A stretch of DNA of 52,953 nucleotides, from NCBI GenBank assembly GCA_016932955.1, contig JAFGBV010000219.1:1-52953 (forward strand), in the 5' to 3' direction. Below are positions 1 to 8,746 of this stretch, one piece after another (the stretch's first letter is position 1; every line of letters starts with the position of its first letter). A model generated the notes under the pieces. The model did not search any database. It saw only the letters and a program-made list of their open reading frames with translations, and had not been told where the DNA came from. The position numbers were made by a program, and so were the translations under genes. This DNA comes from Anaerolineales bacterium (GTDB lineage: Bacteria > Chloroflexota > Anaerolineae > Anaerolineales > UBA4823).

Positions 1-780
1 CATGGTGGTGATCGTGGTGCCCAAGGCAGCCAGCAGGCCAAACGCCAGCGCCACCGGGATGCCCCACAGCAGAGCTATCTTGAGGTCGCGGCGCAGGTGG
101 TCCGTCCCGGCGATACCATAGACTTCACCGTACATCACCAGCTCTGCATCCACATCCGAGTCAGGCTCAAAGTTCACCACATTAAAATTCATCAAGTAAG
201 TTCCCTTGAGCGGGGTCTGCGGATCCGAATCTGGGACCGCGAACAGCGCCTCCTGCGGGAAATCACTGCCCAGGCGCCGCTGCAGGCGTGTATCCTGAGC
301 AAAGCGGTAGGTCAGGGTGGTCTGCACGGCAAAATCGGCGATGCGGATCTCGCGTCCATCAGGCGTGGTAAGCGTGATAGAGACAAAAGGCGCTTTCTCT
401 ACATAAGTCCCTTTGAAATACAGCGCCAGGTCTTGAGGAAATTTGTCGTAAGTGAATTCGATTGGGAAAGAAAATGTGATTGTTGTGTTTCCCGAATCAG
501 TGGTACCGATTGTTTTGGGAATATCATCATCCTCACTGCTCAGAATGAGCGACTCAACCAGTTTTTCGCTGCGGAAATAATTGGTCCAGGCTGGCGGGGC
601 GTTCTTGGGTGCCTGGTACCAGATCGCCTCGCCGCCGCGCCACAGTGTCACCGCTTCGCTGTAGGGGATGGAGAGCATTGTATAAGCAGAAACGAGCAAG
701 AGGATCAGGATGATCACCAGGCTGGCTATTGCCGAGGGGTAACGGAGCAGTTCTTTGAAGGATTTTTGTAGTTGTTTCAT
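1..780 (-). CDS. ABC transporter permease, DppC/OppC type (3' end cut by window edge)
   Basis: The reading frame starts at the ATG at 780 and runs off the window after 260 codons. Residues 1-40 form a short cytoplasmic stretch and one membrane helix. About 190 residues then look extracytoplasmic. The last ~35 residues enter the permease core at a GTDHLRRD segment, the position of the GTDxxGRD motif in DppC/OppC proteins. The start overlaps the stop of the upstream permease by 4 bases (ATGA), so the two are translationally coupled. Family knowledge: this subunit forms the membrane channel for peptide or similar solutes with a DppB partner. The large insert between helix 1 and the core is longer than in classical DppC. 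The EAA loop lies outside the window. Confidence 0.8.
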   Translation of the reverse strand, partial: MKQLQKSFKELLRYPSAIASLVIILILLLVSAYTMLSIPYSEAVTLWRGGEAIWYQAPKNAPPAWTNYFRSEKLVESLILSSEDDDIPKTIGTTDSGNTTITFSFPIEFTYDKFPQDLALYFKGTYVEKAPFVSITLTTPDGREIRIADFAVQTTLTYRFAQDTRLQRRLGSDFPQEALFAVPDSDPQTPLKGTYLMNFNVVNFEPDSDVDAELVMYGEVYGIAGTDHLRRDLKIALLWGIPVALAFGLLAALGTTITTM

Positions 781-1928
781 GTGTGACTCTCCCCACCGCC
801 GATTTTCACCCGTGGGTCAACCAGGGCATAAATGAAATCCAGCAAGAACACCGAAATCGCCAGCAGGTAGGCAAAGATCACCGTCGATCCGACGATCACC
901 GGCGTATCATACAGGCCAACCGCCAGGAACAACGCTCGTCCCAGTCCGGGCCAGCCAAAAACCGTCTCAAAGATCGGCGCTCCTGTCCATAGCCCAATCA
1001 GCAGCAAGGTGAAGGAGGTAATGATCGTTGGCAGGGTCGGGCGGAGCACATAGCGGCGCTCGATATCGCGCGAGGTCAGACCCTTGGCTTTCGCCATTTC
1101 CACGTAGTCCTCGCTCGAATAGATCAAAAAGAAGGTGCGCCAGGTGTATGCGCTGAGGAAGATCGAGCTGATCAGCACCGCCGTCACCGGCAAGATCATG
1201 TGCTTGAGCAGGCTCAAGGTGTAACCGATCGTGGTTTCTGGTGGCGGCGCATCCACCATGCCGCCAAAAGGCAGTACCCTCAGTACTGCGGCAAAGATCA
1301 CGATCAGGAAGATGCCATAAAACCACCCCGGTGCAGAGTTGGCAGGCGCCATGGCAATCATCACTTTATCCAGAAAACTGCCGTAACGCCGGGACAGGTA
1401 CAGGGCAATATAAAGGCTGGCAAAGAACAGGAACAAATCTGCCGTGCCAAACAGCACCAGCGTGGAGGGCAAGCGCTCCAAAATGATCCGGCGCACCTCG
1501 CGCGAGCCGCTGTCACTGCTCATGTTCTGCGCCCGCCCCAGATCCAGAGTCAGCGCATTGGTCAAATAGCGGAAGCTGCGCACCATAAAGGGCTGGTTCA
1601 GCCCCAAGCGCTGTTCCTCCAGGGCGATCAGGTTCTCCAGGCGTTCCTCTTTAACATCGGGGGGCAGCTTGGAAATCACCGGGTCTGCCATGACGCGCAG
1701 CGACATCGTTTCGCGGATATCGCCGCGCCGGATTTCATCCACATAACCGCCCATGTTGGCGATCAGGATGGTCAGATAAACTCCAACAACAATGGTGATA
1801 AATAGCGTGGTAACGCGGACGGCTGTGTACTTGGCGATGCGGTTGAACGCGCTGGAAGAGCCTTTCTTTTTCTCGGCGGCATCCGCGCCGGGTTGGATAA
1901 GCTGAGTTTCTGCGCTCATTTTACTCAC
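777..1928 (-). CDS. ABC transporter permease, DppB/OppB type
   Basis: 383 residues if the GTG at 1928 is used; an in-frame ATG at 1919 is an equally plausible start. A first membrane helix (about residues 38-58) is followed by a periplasmic segment containing RLGLNQP, typical of DppB, then five further helices. The cytoplasmic EAA-type loop is visible near residues 275-305 (EDYVEMAKAKGLTSRDIERR), the docking site for the ATPase. The C-terminal DPRVKIGGG ending is also DppB-like. It sits downstream of a substrate-binding protein and overlaps the DppC gene. No ATP-binding subunit is inside the window; it may lie beyond position 1. Substrate unknown. Confidence 0.88.
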   Translation of the reverse strand: MSKMSAETQLIQPGADAAEKKKGSSSAFNRIAKYTAVRVTTLFITIVVGVYLTILIANMGGYVDEIRRGDIRETMSLRVMADPVISKLPPDVKEERLENLIALEEQRLGLNQPFMVRSFRYLTNALTLDLGRAQNMSSDSGSREVRRIILERLPSTLVLFGTADLFLFFASLYIALYLSRRYGSFLDKVMIAMAPANSAPGWFYGIFLIVIFAAVLRVLPFGGMVDAPPPETTIGYTLSLLKHMILPVTAVLISSIFLSAYTWRTFFLIYSSEDYVEMAKAKGLTSRDIERRYVLRPTLPTIITSFTLLLIGLWTGAPIFETVFGWPGLGRALFLAVGLYDTPVIVGSTVIFAYLLAISVFLLDFIYALVDPRVKIGGGESHT

Positions 1929-1938
1929 TCTCTAGTGA

Positions 1939-1995
1939 AAAAATTTGGCCCGGCAGGGACGAAACACTGTCCCGCCCCTACCGGGCCAAAAAGGT
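1939..1995 (-). terminator. Hairpin with T-tract between binding protein and permease genes
   Basis: A stem of TTTGGCCCGG (1944-1953) with CCGGGCCAAA (1981-1990), plus an inner GGGAC/GTCCC pairing, is followed in the minus direction by a T-rich run. It lies between the binding-protein stop and the permease start. Such an internal partial terminator or 3'-end stabiliser commonly lets the binding protein be made in excess over the permeases (inference). Confidence 0.75.
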
Positions 1996-2006
1996 GTGCC
2001 TAAGCC

Positions 2007-4604
2007 TTACGGCACGATGAACTCAAACGAGGTGAAAGTGGGGACGCTCACTAGCAGTGAGACAGCCGTCACTTCCAGCTTGTAAGCGCCAGAAGTGAAC
2101 GCGCCGGTGACATCCGTGCTCAGTTTCACTGCATACTGACCATCGGCAACCAGTTCAGCCGGGCCCGAGGCAACCAGGGCGCCGGCGGCGTCGAAGACCA
2201 GGTAGTTCACGCCGGAAATCTCAGCCGCAGGATAGGGGGCTTCATCGTATGTCACATAGACATCGAACATGCCCTCTTCACCAGCAGCCACCTGCCCAGC
2301 GCCATCGATCTCCACCACCGGGAACTTCGGTGCGCCAAAGCCAGACCACCTGTTCGCCAGGTCGGGGAAGTCCGGGTTGCGCTGGATGGTGACGGTGCCC
2401 TCCACCGGGTAAACCTGGTAGAGATAGAAGGGACCGGTGCCGATCCAGAAGTTATTGCGGGCTTCGTACCAGGCTGTCAGGTTGGCATAGCGGGCGACTG
2501 CTTCTTCAGCGGTGACGTAGGTGCCCAGGGTCGGGGCATAGGGGATGAAGCTCTCTGCTACGGCCTCGTCCAACTTTGCCTTGAGGATCTCCAGGCTTGG
2601 GCCGCTGATGTACGACATCCACTCAATGCCTTCAGCGTCAGCCTTGTCAGCCGAGAAAGCCAGTTCTCCAGCAGTCTCAGCCTTGATGCCTACGGCAATA
2701 TTGTGCCAGGCACCCGGGCCGTATGCGTAGTTGGGCCACCAGGTGTAGCCAATCAGCTCAGCATCGGTGTACCAGATGTCATCATAGCCCTCGATGACCA
2801 GCGGGTCGGTGGAGAGGATCTTCACGCCCTTGAAGTGAGCCAAGAAGGCTTCCACGGTGCCAGCCTGCGCCTCGTCGTAGATGGCGCTATCGGCTTTACC
2901 AAGATCGAAGGTCATGATCATGCCCATCATGAAGTCTGCCAGGGTCAGCGGGCTGCCATCGTGCCAGGTAACGGTCTGGAACAGGTCAGCGGGGTAGGTA
3001 ACCGTGTACTTGATCAGGGCGGTCGCCGGCTGCGTGTACACCTCACCGGCGGTCAGGAAGACCTGGTTGACGGCATCCCAGTCCACCCAGGCATCATCCG
3101 GAACGGCGATCTCGGGCTCAAAGGACAGGGTCACCCAGTCCAGGGCCTTGCCAATCGGCAAGCCTTCCTTAGCAACAATATCCATACTCTCGATGCGCTG
3201 CGGCCAGGCCAGGCCAGTGTAAGGATCAGAGATCGAGCCCCAGTCCATAGTTGCGCGGATGGGCATCATGTCATAGATCCAGTTCGAGCCAGCCACCGGG
3301 TTCCACGGATCTACCAACACACCCGGCTGGGAAATGCGCATCACGCCGCCTTCCTGATCGCTGAAGCGGACGGTGTAAGGCCACACCGAAGAGCCTGCAA
3401 CGCCGCCAGCCAGGTCATAAGCGACCGCGATATTGGCGCGCTGCGGTGAGAAGGAAAGCTGGTCAACGATCCACACGCGCGACGAGTCCTGCAGGGACAG
3501 GGGCAGAACCTGGGAGAACAGCTCGCGCCGTTCATCCAGGGTGGTGAAGTCGTTGTTGCGCAGCCTCAGAGTAACCTCATCGAACTCAGGTGTGGGGGTA
3601 TAGGCAAGCCACAGCGGGATGGGGTAATCGCGCGGGGTGTAGAAGAACGAGAAGTTGTCACCCTGATCGCGGTCGATTGCGGTGGTGATCCAGCCGCCGG
3701 TGTAGATGCTCCACAGACCCTCAGCAGGATCGCTCTGCACCCACAACGGGGAACATTCGGTGCGGGTCTTGTACTGGCGGTCAACCTTGAGGTGGGCTAC
3801 ATCTTCAATCTGTTGGGCAAAGTAGTCGCCAATCTGGGTGCGCTCGTCTTCAGTGCGGATCAACAAGATCGAGACCACTTGCTCACCGTTGAAGTTCCAG
3901 AAGCCGTCCACCAGGGTGGCGCCCATGGCTTCCATCTCGGCGGTGATGATTTCTGCTGCCTTCTCCGGGTTGTAGGCGTAGAAGCCTTCCCACTGGCGGA
4001 AGAGATCTGCATACTTGGCATAGTCAGGGAACGCAGCGGTGATGGCAAAGAACTTGGGGATACCAAGGCCACCGTAGATCTCCTGCACCACGTAATTGCG
4101 GTCGATCAGCCAGTTCGTCGCCTCGCGGATCTTGGGGTTGGACCAGGGGTTCAGACGCCCATCGGTGAAGGTGGCGACGTTATAGGTCATCTCGGTGTAA
4201 GAGCCGAACGAGTTAGAGTAGGAAAGGGCAGTTTCTTCCTGAACCGTGCGGAACAGTTCAGGATCACCGACGCCGTAGGCGTAGATATCGATCTCGCCCG
4301 CCAGCAGCTGTTGCACAGCCGCGGCAGCATCGTTCTGCTCCACAAAGACAACCTGGTCAACCCAGGCGCCCGTGCGGGTGGTGGGGATGGGTGTCGGGGT
4401 TACTTCGACGACCTGAACCACCTCGACGGTCTCAACGACCTCAACTTCGACGGTCTCAACGACCTCGACTTCGACGGTCTCAACGACATCTTCGCCAGGG
4501 ACCTCGACGGTCTTGACCACTTCGACGGTTTCGGTGCAGGCTGCCAGAACCATGCTCAGCATGATCAGCAAGCTCACAAACACCATCAATCTTTTTTGAA
4601 ACAT
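2007..4604 (-). CDS. Extracellular solute-binding lipoprotein, family 5, with circularly permuted halves
   Basis: 865 residues, longer than the usual 500-600. A signal peptide ends in a lipobox (LAAC, Cys22-23 region), followed by a Val/Glu/Thr-rich tether built of 8-residue repeats and a Pro-Thr stretch. Residues ~80-400 match the part normally found in the SECOND half of family-5 binding proteins: VDQVVF, LAGEIDIYAYG, NPKIREATNWLIDRNYV, YNPEKAAEI. Residues ~415-760 match the normal FIRST half: LVDPWNPVAGSNW, VTWHDGSPLTLADF, then GTGPFYLYQ and RNPDF. A C-terminal ~95-residue beta-rich, Ig-like segment follows. The order is therefore permuted at the junction after RNPDF. RBS GGAGG is 6-8 bases upstream. 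It presumably feeds the permeases downstream; substrate not identifiable. Confidence 0.85.
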   Translation of the reverse strand: MFQKRLMVFVSLLIMLSMVLAACTETVEVVKTVEVPGEDVVETVEVEVVETVEVEVVETVEVVQVVEVTPTPIPTTRTGAWVDQVVFVEQNDAAAAVQQLLAGEIDIYAYGVGDPELFRTVQEETALSYSNSFGSYTEMTYNVATFTDGRLNPWSNPKIREATNWLIDRNYVVQEIYGGLGIPKFFAITAAFPDYAKYADLFRQWEGFYAYNPEKAAEIITAEMEAMGATLVDGFWNFNGEQVVSILLIRTEDERTQIGDYFAQQIEDVAHLKVDRQYKTRTECSPLWVQSDPAEGLWSIYTGGWITTAIDRDQGDNFSFFYTPRDYPIPLWLAYTPTPEFDEVTLRLRNNDFTTLDERRELFSQVLPLSLQDSSRVWIVDQLSFSPQRANIAVAYDLAGGVAGSSVWPYTVRFSDQEGGVMRISQPGVLVDPWNPVAGSNWIYDMMPIRATMDWGSISDPYTGLAWPQRIESMDIVAKEGLPIGKALDWVTLSFEPEIAVPDDAWVDWDAVNQVFLTAGEVYTQPATALIKYTVTYPADLFQTVTWHDGSPLTLADFMMGMIMTFDLGKADSAIYDEAQAGTVEAFLAHFKGVKILSTDPLVIEGYDDIWYTDAELIGYTWWPNYAYGPGAWHNIAVGIKAETAGELAFSADKADAEGIEWMSYISGPSLEILKAKLDEAVAESFIPYAPTLGTYVTAEEAVARYANLTAWYEARNNFWIGTGPFYLYQVYPVEGTVTIQRNPDFPDLANRWSGFGAPKFPVVEIDGAGQVAAGEEGMFDVYVTYDEAPYPAAEISGVNYLVFDAAGALVASGPAELVADGQYAVKLSTDVTGAFTSGAYKLEVTAVSLLVSVPTFTSFEFIVP
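4415..4490 (-). repeat. 24-bp tandem repeat in the lipoprotein tether
   Basis: About three copies of a 24-base unit carrying TTCGACGGTCTCAACGAC (plus strand), encoding an 8-residue Val-Glu-Thr-Val-Glu-Val-Glu-Val type repeat just after the lipidated cysteine. In-frame unit length means copy-number change would only alter spacer length. Confidence 0.85.
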
Positions 4605-4751
4605 TTTCTCCTCCAGTTATTGAATTGGAATTTGATTTTTGTGATTTTCAACCAACAATGCGGATGTTATGTGTATAAATTCCCAGCAACCACCTCCTTT
4701 CACTCAGCTAATCCAATATTTTTTGACACAGCACGCCTAAACACAAGCTAC

Positions 4752-4780
4752 AATATACCTGAAAATAAAAGAATGGTCAA
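4752..4780 (-). promoter_or_regulatory. Sigma70-type promoter of the permuted binding-protein operon
   Basis: On the minus strand TTGACC (4780-4775) and TATATT (4757-4752) are separated by 17 bases, ahead of the binding-protein start at 4604. This leaves a leader of about 140 bases. A strong AAAGGAGGTG lies in the leader at 4700-4691 but has no convincing start codon at proper spacing. Confidence 0.6.
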
Positions 4781-4814
4781 TCCCTATTCTCAGGCTGCGC
4801 ATAGGTGAATGCTG

Positions 4815-6779
4815 CTACCGCCCGCAATCCTCTCCATATTGGAAAGTTTCTATACCCTGCAAGAAGTATTGCGGGATACTTCCTGTTTCTGGGGTGCAAA
4901 AATCTGCCCGCGTGGCCGCCACACGATATCGCCAATACAACGGCAGTGCGGGCAATTGCTCGGCAAAGATCTGTAGCGCCTGCCCCTGCGCCTGCTGGTA
5001 TTCCGGGGCCTCGCGCAGCGCAACCAACCCCGCCTGGCACGCCTGATCAAATTCAGCGCTGCTGAACCCAGAGGCATTGGCGCCACCCCACCCCATGGCA
5101 TACTCCGGGTAAGGCCCAGGGATTTCGCGTGTGGTGAACAGAGAACATACCGGCTCCAGCAAGGTCTGCAGTGCAAACTGAGCCATATCGAAATCGCGCC
5201 CAAATACCGCGCCCTGCGGCGCAGAAGCCAGGTATTCTGAGGCTTCTGAAAAGGCCAGATCTGCCCTGATCCCGCAGGCTGCCAGGTCAGTCTGGATCAT
5301 CTGGGCTGCCTCCTGGCGTTCGGCGTCTGGCGAGACCAGGTATGTGAACGCAAAGACAGTTCCATCGGCAATACCCGCCACACCCTGTGCGATGCGCGGC
5401 GTTGTAGGGTCGCTATCCGAATCCAGCCAGCCCTGTGAGTCGAGCAGCTCAGCGGCTGCCTGGGGGTCATAGGCATAAGTGCGCACCTGCGGATCATAGA
5501 GCGGGTGCGAGGCTGGCAAATAAGCATCCGCCACCGTGGTCTGCCCATACAGCAGTCGGTCAACAATTGCCTGGCGGTTCACACACATGGCAATCGCCTG
5601 GCGCACCTCAGGAGCATCAAAGAGAGCAAGGCGCTCTTCATTAACAGAGTTAATCCCAAACAGCGCCAGCTCCCAGGAAGTCTCTGGCAAGATCACCACA
5701 TCTGCCCCGCCCTGTTCCTGCAGCGCCAACAAGCTCCCCATATCCACATCCGGCAGCGCGGTTGAGTCAACCATATCGCATTCCCCCACTCGCAAAGCAT
5801 CCAGCGCCTCAGCACTGCCAGAAACAAAACGAAAGACCAGGTAATCAAAATACGGCAGGTTTTCTGTCGCTCTGAAATAATGGGGATTGCGGCTCAAGGT
5901 GATGTGATCACCGCGCACCCATTCGTCAATCACATACGCCCCCCAACCGATAGGTGTTTGGGAGGATTCCTGCGCACTAAGCAATTCATCGATTGCGATA
6001 CCACCCCAGGCATGGCGAGGCAAGGGAGAATAAAAAACTTGTGCATAAGGAACGCCTAAGAAGCCCGGCACACCGCGCCACTCCAGGCTGGTTTCGCTCA
6101 GCACCTGGTAGGAGGCTGTGCGCGCCATGCGCTCCAGGCTGTCGCCGAACAGGCTTTGCGCCACTTGATATGAATAAAATGAGTCGTCGGCAGTGAGCGG
6201 AACACCGTCCGACCAGACCAAACCAGGAAGGAGATCAAAGCGCACTACCAGTTGATCCATGCCCACAGGCTGATCACCGCTGTAAGCCTGTGCACAGGCC
6301 CCCTGATTGCACCCATTGGGAAGGTATACCACGCCCTCCTGGAGCACATTCAGCAGGCCCTCCGCGTCCACGATCACCTCGCCAGGATTCACCTGCACCA
6401 CCTGCACCGCCGCACTGCCATCTGCCAGGGCGGGCATCCCCGCCAGGATCACTGGGGTATACGCATATCCCTTCACATCAAACGGCCCATCATATATGGC
6501 CTGTAGAATGCTTTGTGCAATAGTGGATGCCTGGTACAAGAACAGCGTCTCTGGCTCGCGCCCCATACAGATGCTGAGCAGCCGGGTAGGGATGGGGGTG
6601 GGAATAGCCGTGGGAGATGGGAGCGCGGTGCCATCCTGTATGACCACCTGCTCCGTAGGCGCTGGTCCAGTTTGCGCTGTAGCGCTCGGAACAACAGGAG
6701 TAGCAGGCGGTTTACAGGCAGTCAGCAGTTGCATCATCCACAACCCTAAGATGCTCGCTCGCAGGAATTTCCGCAACAA
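4815..6779 (-). CDS. Extracellular solute-binding lipoprotein, family 5 (normal domain order)
   Basis: 654 residues from TTG at 6779 (a second TTG follows at once). Signal peptide with lipobox ending LLTAC (Cys21), then a Pro/Thr/Ala-rich tether. Family-5 landmarks come in the standard order: WSDGVPLTADD (~residue 195), IGWGAYVIDEW, RNPHYF (~285), then APEVRQAIAMCVNRQAIVD (~415) and YDPQAAAELL. It follows the 98-residue gene by one base and so appears co-transcribed with the ECF sigma gene. Likely binds peptides or other large solutes at the outer face of the membrane. Its normal order makes it the internal reference for the permuted protein next door. Confidence 0.88.
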   Translation of the reverse strand: MLRKFLRASILGLWMMQLLTACKPPATPVVPSATAQTGPAPTEQVVIQDGTALPSPTAIPTPIPTRLLSICMGREPETLFLYQASTIAQSILQAIYDGPFDVKGYAYTPVILAGMPALADGSAAVQVVQVNPGEVIVDAEGLLNVLQEGVVYLPNGCNQGACAQAYSGDQPVGMDQLVVRFDLLPGLVWSDGVPLTADDSFYSYQVAQSLFGDSLERMARTASYQVLSETSLEWRGVPGFLGVPYAQVFYSPLPRHAWGGIAIDELLSAQESSQTPIGWGAYVIDEWVRGDHITLSRNPHYFRATENLPYFDYLVFRFVSGSAEALDALRVGECDMVDSTALPDVDMGSLLALQEQGGADVVILPETSWELALFGINSVNEERLALFDAPEVRQAIAMCVNRQAIVDRLLYGQTTVADAYLPASHPLYDPQVRTYAYDPQAAAELLDSQGWLDSDSDPTTPRIAQGVAGIADGTVFAFTYLVSPDAERQEAAQMIQTDLAACGIRADLAFSEASEYLASAPQGAVFGRDFDMAQFALQTLLEPVCSLFTTREIPGPYPEYAMGWGGANASGFSSAEFDQACQAGLVALREAPEYQQAQGQALQIFAEQLPALPLYWRYRVAATRADFCTPETGSIPQYFLQGIETFQYGEDCGR

Positions 6780-6780
6780 A

Positions 6781-7077
6781 TCACGTTACCCGTAACTGTA
6801 AAGAGTCAACTGATAAATTCCGGTAATTCATCGCTTCATTGCCAAACCAGAACGGAGTAGACCAGCTAATATCACGCTGCGGCCACTGCATGGACAGGGG
6901 CGAGGCGGATAATTGAAAAGCCGAGTTATCGGAGCGAATATAAATACGCGCCAGATGGCGCTTATTGACCAATGCGGCTTTCTCCAGTAAGCGCGCTCGC
7001 ACATCTGTGGGGGGCTCCTGTTGAGCAGCCCATCTCTTCAGTACACGTCTCAAGTAAGTATCTAGATTCTTGTTCAT
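6781..7077 (-). CDS. Short protein after ECF sigma gene, possible truncated anti-sigma
   Basis: 98 residues, 10 bases downstream of the sigma gene and abutting the binding-protein gene. Residues 1-40 are helical and basic (YLRRVLKRWAAQQ) with a DVRARLLEKA stretch, like the cytoplasmic start of some anti-sigma factors. No zinc-binding HxxxCxxC and no membrane helix are visible, so it lacks the parts that would make it a standard membrane anti-sigma. Residues 45-98 show no family I recognise. Position in the operon is the main reason to suspect a role in controlling the sigma factor; this is inference. Confidence 0.5.
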   Translation of the reverse strand: MNKNLDTYLRRVLKRWAAQQEPPTDVRARLLEKAALVNKRHLARIYIRSDNSAFQLSASPLSMQWPQRDISWSTPFWFGNEAMNYRNLSVDSLQLRVT

Positions 7078-7087
7078 CGTTCACCGC

Positions 7088-7669
7088 CTAAGTAAACTCG
7101 TACTGCAATTCTGGAAAGGCCGTGTGCGATTCATCTAGCGAATTTTTCAGCATCTGGCGGCCATAATGCAGGCGAGATTTCACCGTGCCCACGGGGATAT
7201 CCAAAATCTCGGATATTTCTAACAGGGGCAGATCATTCACATAATACAGCACCACCACCACGCGCTGTACCAGCGGCAGGTCTGCTACAGCCTGCCGAAT
7301 GCGACTGCTAGACTCATTCTCTTCCACTTGGTGCAGGGGCATCTCTTTCCTGCTACCCGCAAACCACTCTGCGATATCTTCCAATGGCCGGAACCAGCGC
7401 CGGCGGCGCTTGACCCAGGTATAAGACAGGTTAGCCACCATCCGGTATAACCACGGCTCCAGCGGGCGATTTACATCCACCCGATCCACAAAACGGTGCA
7501 AGCGCAGGAACACATCTTGGAGCAGATCGGCTGCTGCTTCGGTATCGCCCGTGATCGCCAGCGCGGTGCGATAAACCAGGTGGCGGTGCCGGTCATATAA
7601 TACACCCAGCGCTTCCAGGTCGCCTCCCTGCAGACTGATGATCAATTCACGATCGGAAACACTATCCAT
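7088..7669 (-). CDS. RNA polymerase sigma factor, ECF subfamily
   Basis: 193 residues, the normal ECF length. Region 2 is at about residues 20-95 (YDRHRHLVYRTALAITGD, DLLQDVFLRLHRF, PLEPWLYRMVANLSYTWVKRRRR). Region 4 is at about 120-180 (DLPLVQRVVVVLYYVNDLPL, EISEILDIPVGTVKSRLHYG), the helix-turn-helix for -35 recognition. No C-terminal extension. It heads an operon with a short unknown protein and a solute-binding lipoprotein, which suggests that it controls uptake or senses envelope state. A perfect 13-bp palindrome lies 54-66 bases upstream of its start. Confidence 0.92.
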   Translation of the reverse strand: MDSVSDRELIISLQGGDLEALGVLYDRHRHLVYRTALAITGDTEAAADLLQDVFLRLHRFVDRVDVNRPLEPWLYRMVANLSYTWVKRRRRWFRPLEDIAEWFAGSRKEMPLHQVEENESSSRIRQAVADLPLVQRVVVVLYYVNDLPLLEISEILDIPVGTVKSRLHYGRQMLKNSLDESHTAFPELQYEFT

Positions 7670-7722
7670 TGCTCCGAATCCTGCCGATATAGATTTATTC
7701 TAATATTATTACTACCAGATCA

Positions 7723-7735
7723 TGAACCTGGTTCA
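7723..7735. promoter_or_regulatory. Perfect palindrome upstream of the ECF sigma gene
   Basis: TGAACCTGGTTCA is a perfect inverted repeat within the 166-base gap between the sigma gene and rsgA. It could be an operator or overlap an ECF -35 element (GAACC-like). No clear -10 is paired with it, so the role is open. Confidence 0.35.
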
Positions 7736-7835
7736 TTTTTAGGGGTGGAATTTATCAATCTGGCAGTGATTAATGATCATACAATTCTCGTTTCGCGTCA
7801 ATAGTGCTAATTGTAACCCATAAAGTGGTCATTCT

Positions 7836-8741
7836 TCACGCGCGATCGTCTTGCCCCAGGCGCATGCGCACATACGATTCATAGCGCTGCGGGTGCACCC
7901 GTCCGCTTTCCACCGCCTCCCGTACCGCACAGCCAGGCTCGTGCACATGGGTGCAGTTACTGAACTGGCACTGTGCTACCAAATCACGCAGCTCTGGAAA
8001 GTAGCCATCCAGCTCCTCTGCAGTAATATCCCACAAAGCCAGAGCCTTCAAACCAGGTGTGTCAGCCACATATCCCCCCACTGCCAGCGGAAACATTTGC
8101 CGTACCACTGTCGTATGGCGCCCTTTTTCAGTTGCCCGGCTCACATCGCGCACCACCAATCCCAGCCCTGGCTGCAGCGCATTCAGCAGGCTGGATTTTC
8201 CCACCCCTGATGGCCCAGCCAGCACAGAGACCTTCCCGCCCAATTGTTGCCGCAAGTCATCCAGGCCCAGACCCCTGGGCACAGAAGTGTAGGTCACCGT
8301 GTAGCCTAATGGAACATAATGGTTAAAAAGCGCTTCTGCCTCAATCTGCCCAACCAGATCCACCTTATTGGCAATGATCAATGCTGGGATGCCCTGTCGT
8401 TCAGCTACCACCAAAAAGCGGTCTAACATCCCCAGGCGCGGGGAGGGCTGCGCGCAGGCAAACACGAAAACAGCCTGGTCAGGATTGGCGATGATCACTT
8501 GGCGGTACTCGCCGCGTGATGTGGGCGCCAGGCGTACTAGCTCGCGTTGGCGCACTTCAATTTCATCGATCATCCCCCGCCCTTTATGCAATGGGGTGAG
8601 GTGCACACGATCGCCTACTGCAATCATGTCACCCCGCCGCGGGCCTTGCTTCAGCCGCCCGCGCATCCGGCACATCATCTGCCCGGCTTCAGTTTCTACC
8701 GTGTAAAACCCTGATTGAGAACGAATGACTAGGCCGCGCAT
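7836..8741 (-). CDS. rsgA: Ribosome small-subunit biogenesis GTPase RsgA
   Basis: 301 residues. It shows the circularly permuted GTPase motif order that defines the family: G4 NKVD at 125-128 comes before G1 GPSGVGKS at 176-183 and G3 DTPG at 227-230. An N-terminal OB-fold (about 1-70) precedes it and a C-terminal zinc knuckle follows (Cys258, Cys263, His265, Cys271). RsgA acts late in 30S assembly, releasing assembly factors upon GTP hydrolysis. It starts 5 bases after the penicillin-binding protein stop and is the third gene of the maf-PBP-rsgA unit. Confidence 0.96.
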   Translation of the reverse strand: MRGLVIRSQSGFYTVETEAGQMMCRMRGRLKQGPRRGDMIAVGDRVHLTPLHKGRGMIDEIEVRQRELVRLAPTSRGEYRQVIIANPDQAVFVFACAQPSPRLGMLDRFLVVAERQGIPALIIANKVDLVGQIEAEALFNHYVPLGYTVTYTSVPRGLGLDDLRQQLGGKVSVLAGPSGVGKSSLLNALQPGLGLVVRDVSRATEKGRHTTVVRQMFPLAVGGYVADTPGLKALALWDITAEELDGYFPELRDLVAQCQFSNCTHVHEPGCAVREAVESGRVHPQRYESYVRMRLGQDDRA

Positions 8742-8746
8742 AGTTA

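Noticed and set aside
4640..4700. 13-codon ORF behind a strong AAAGGAGGTG in the binding-protein leader
   Set aside because: The spacing to its TTG is about 3 bases, too short, and the peptide shows nothing notable.
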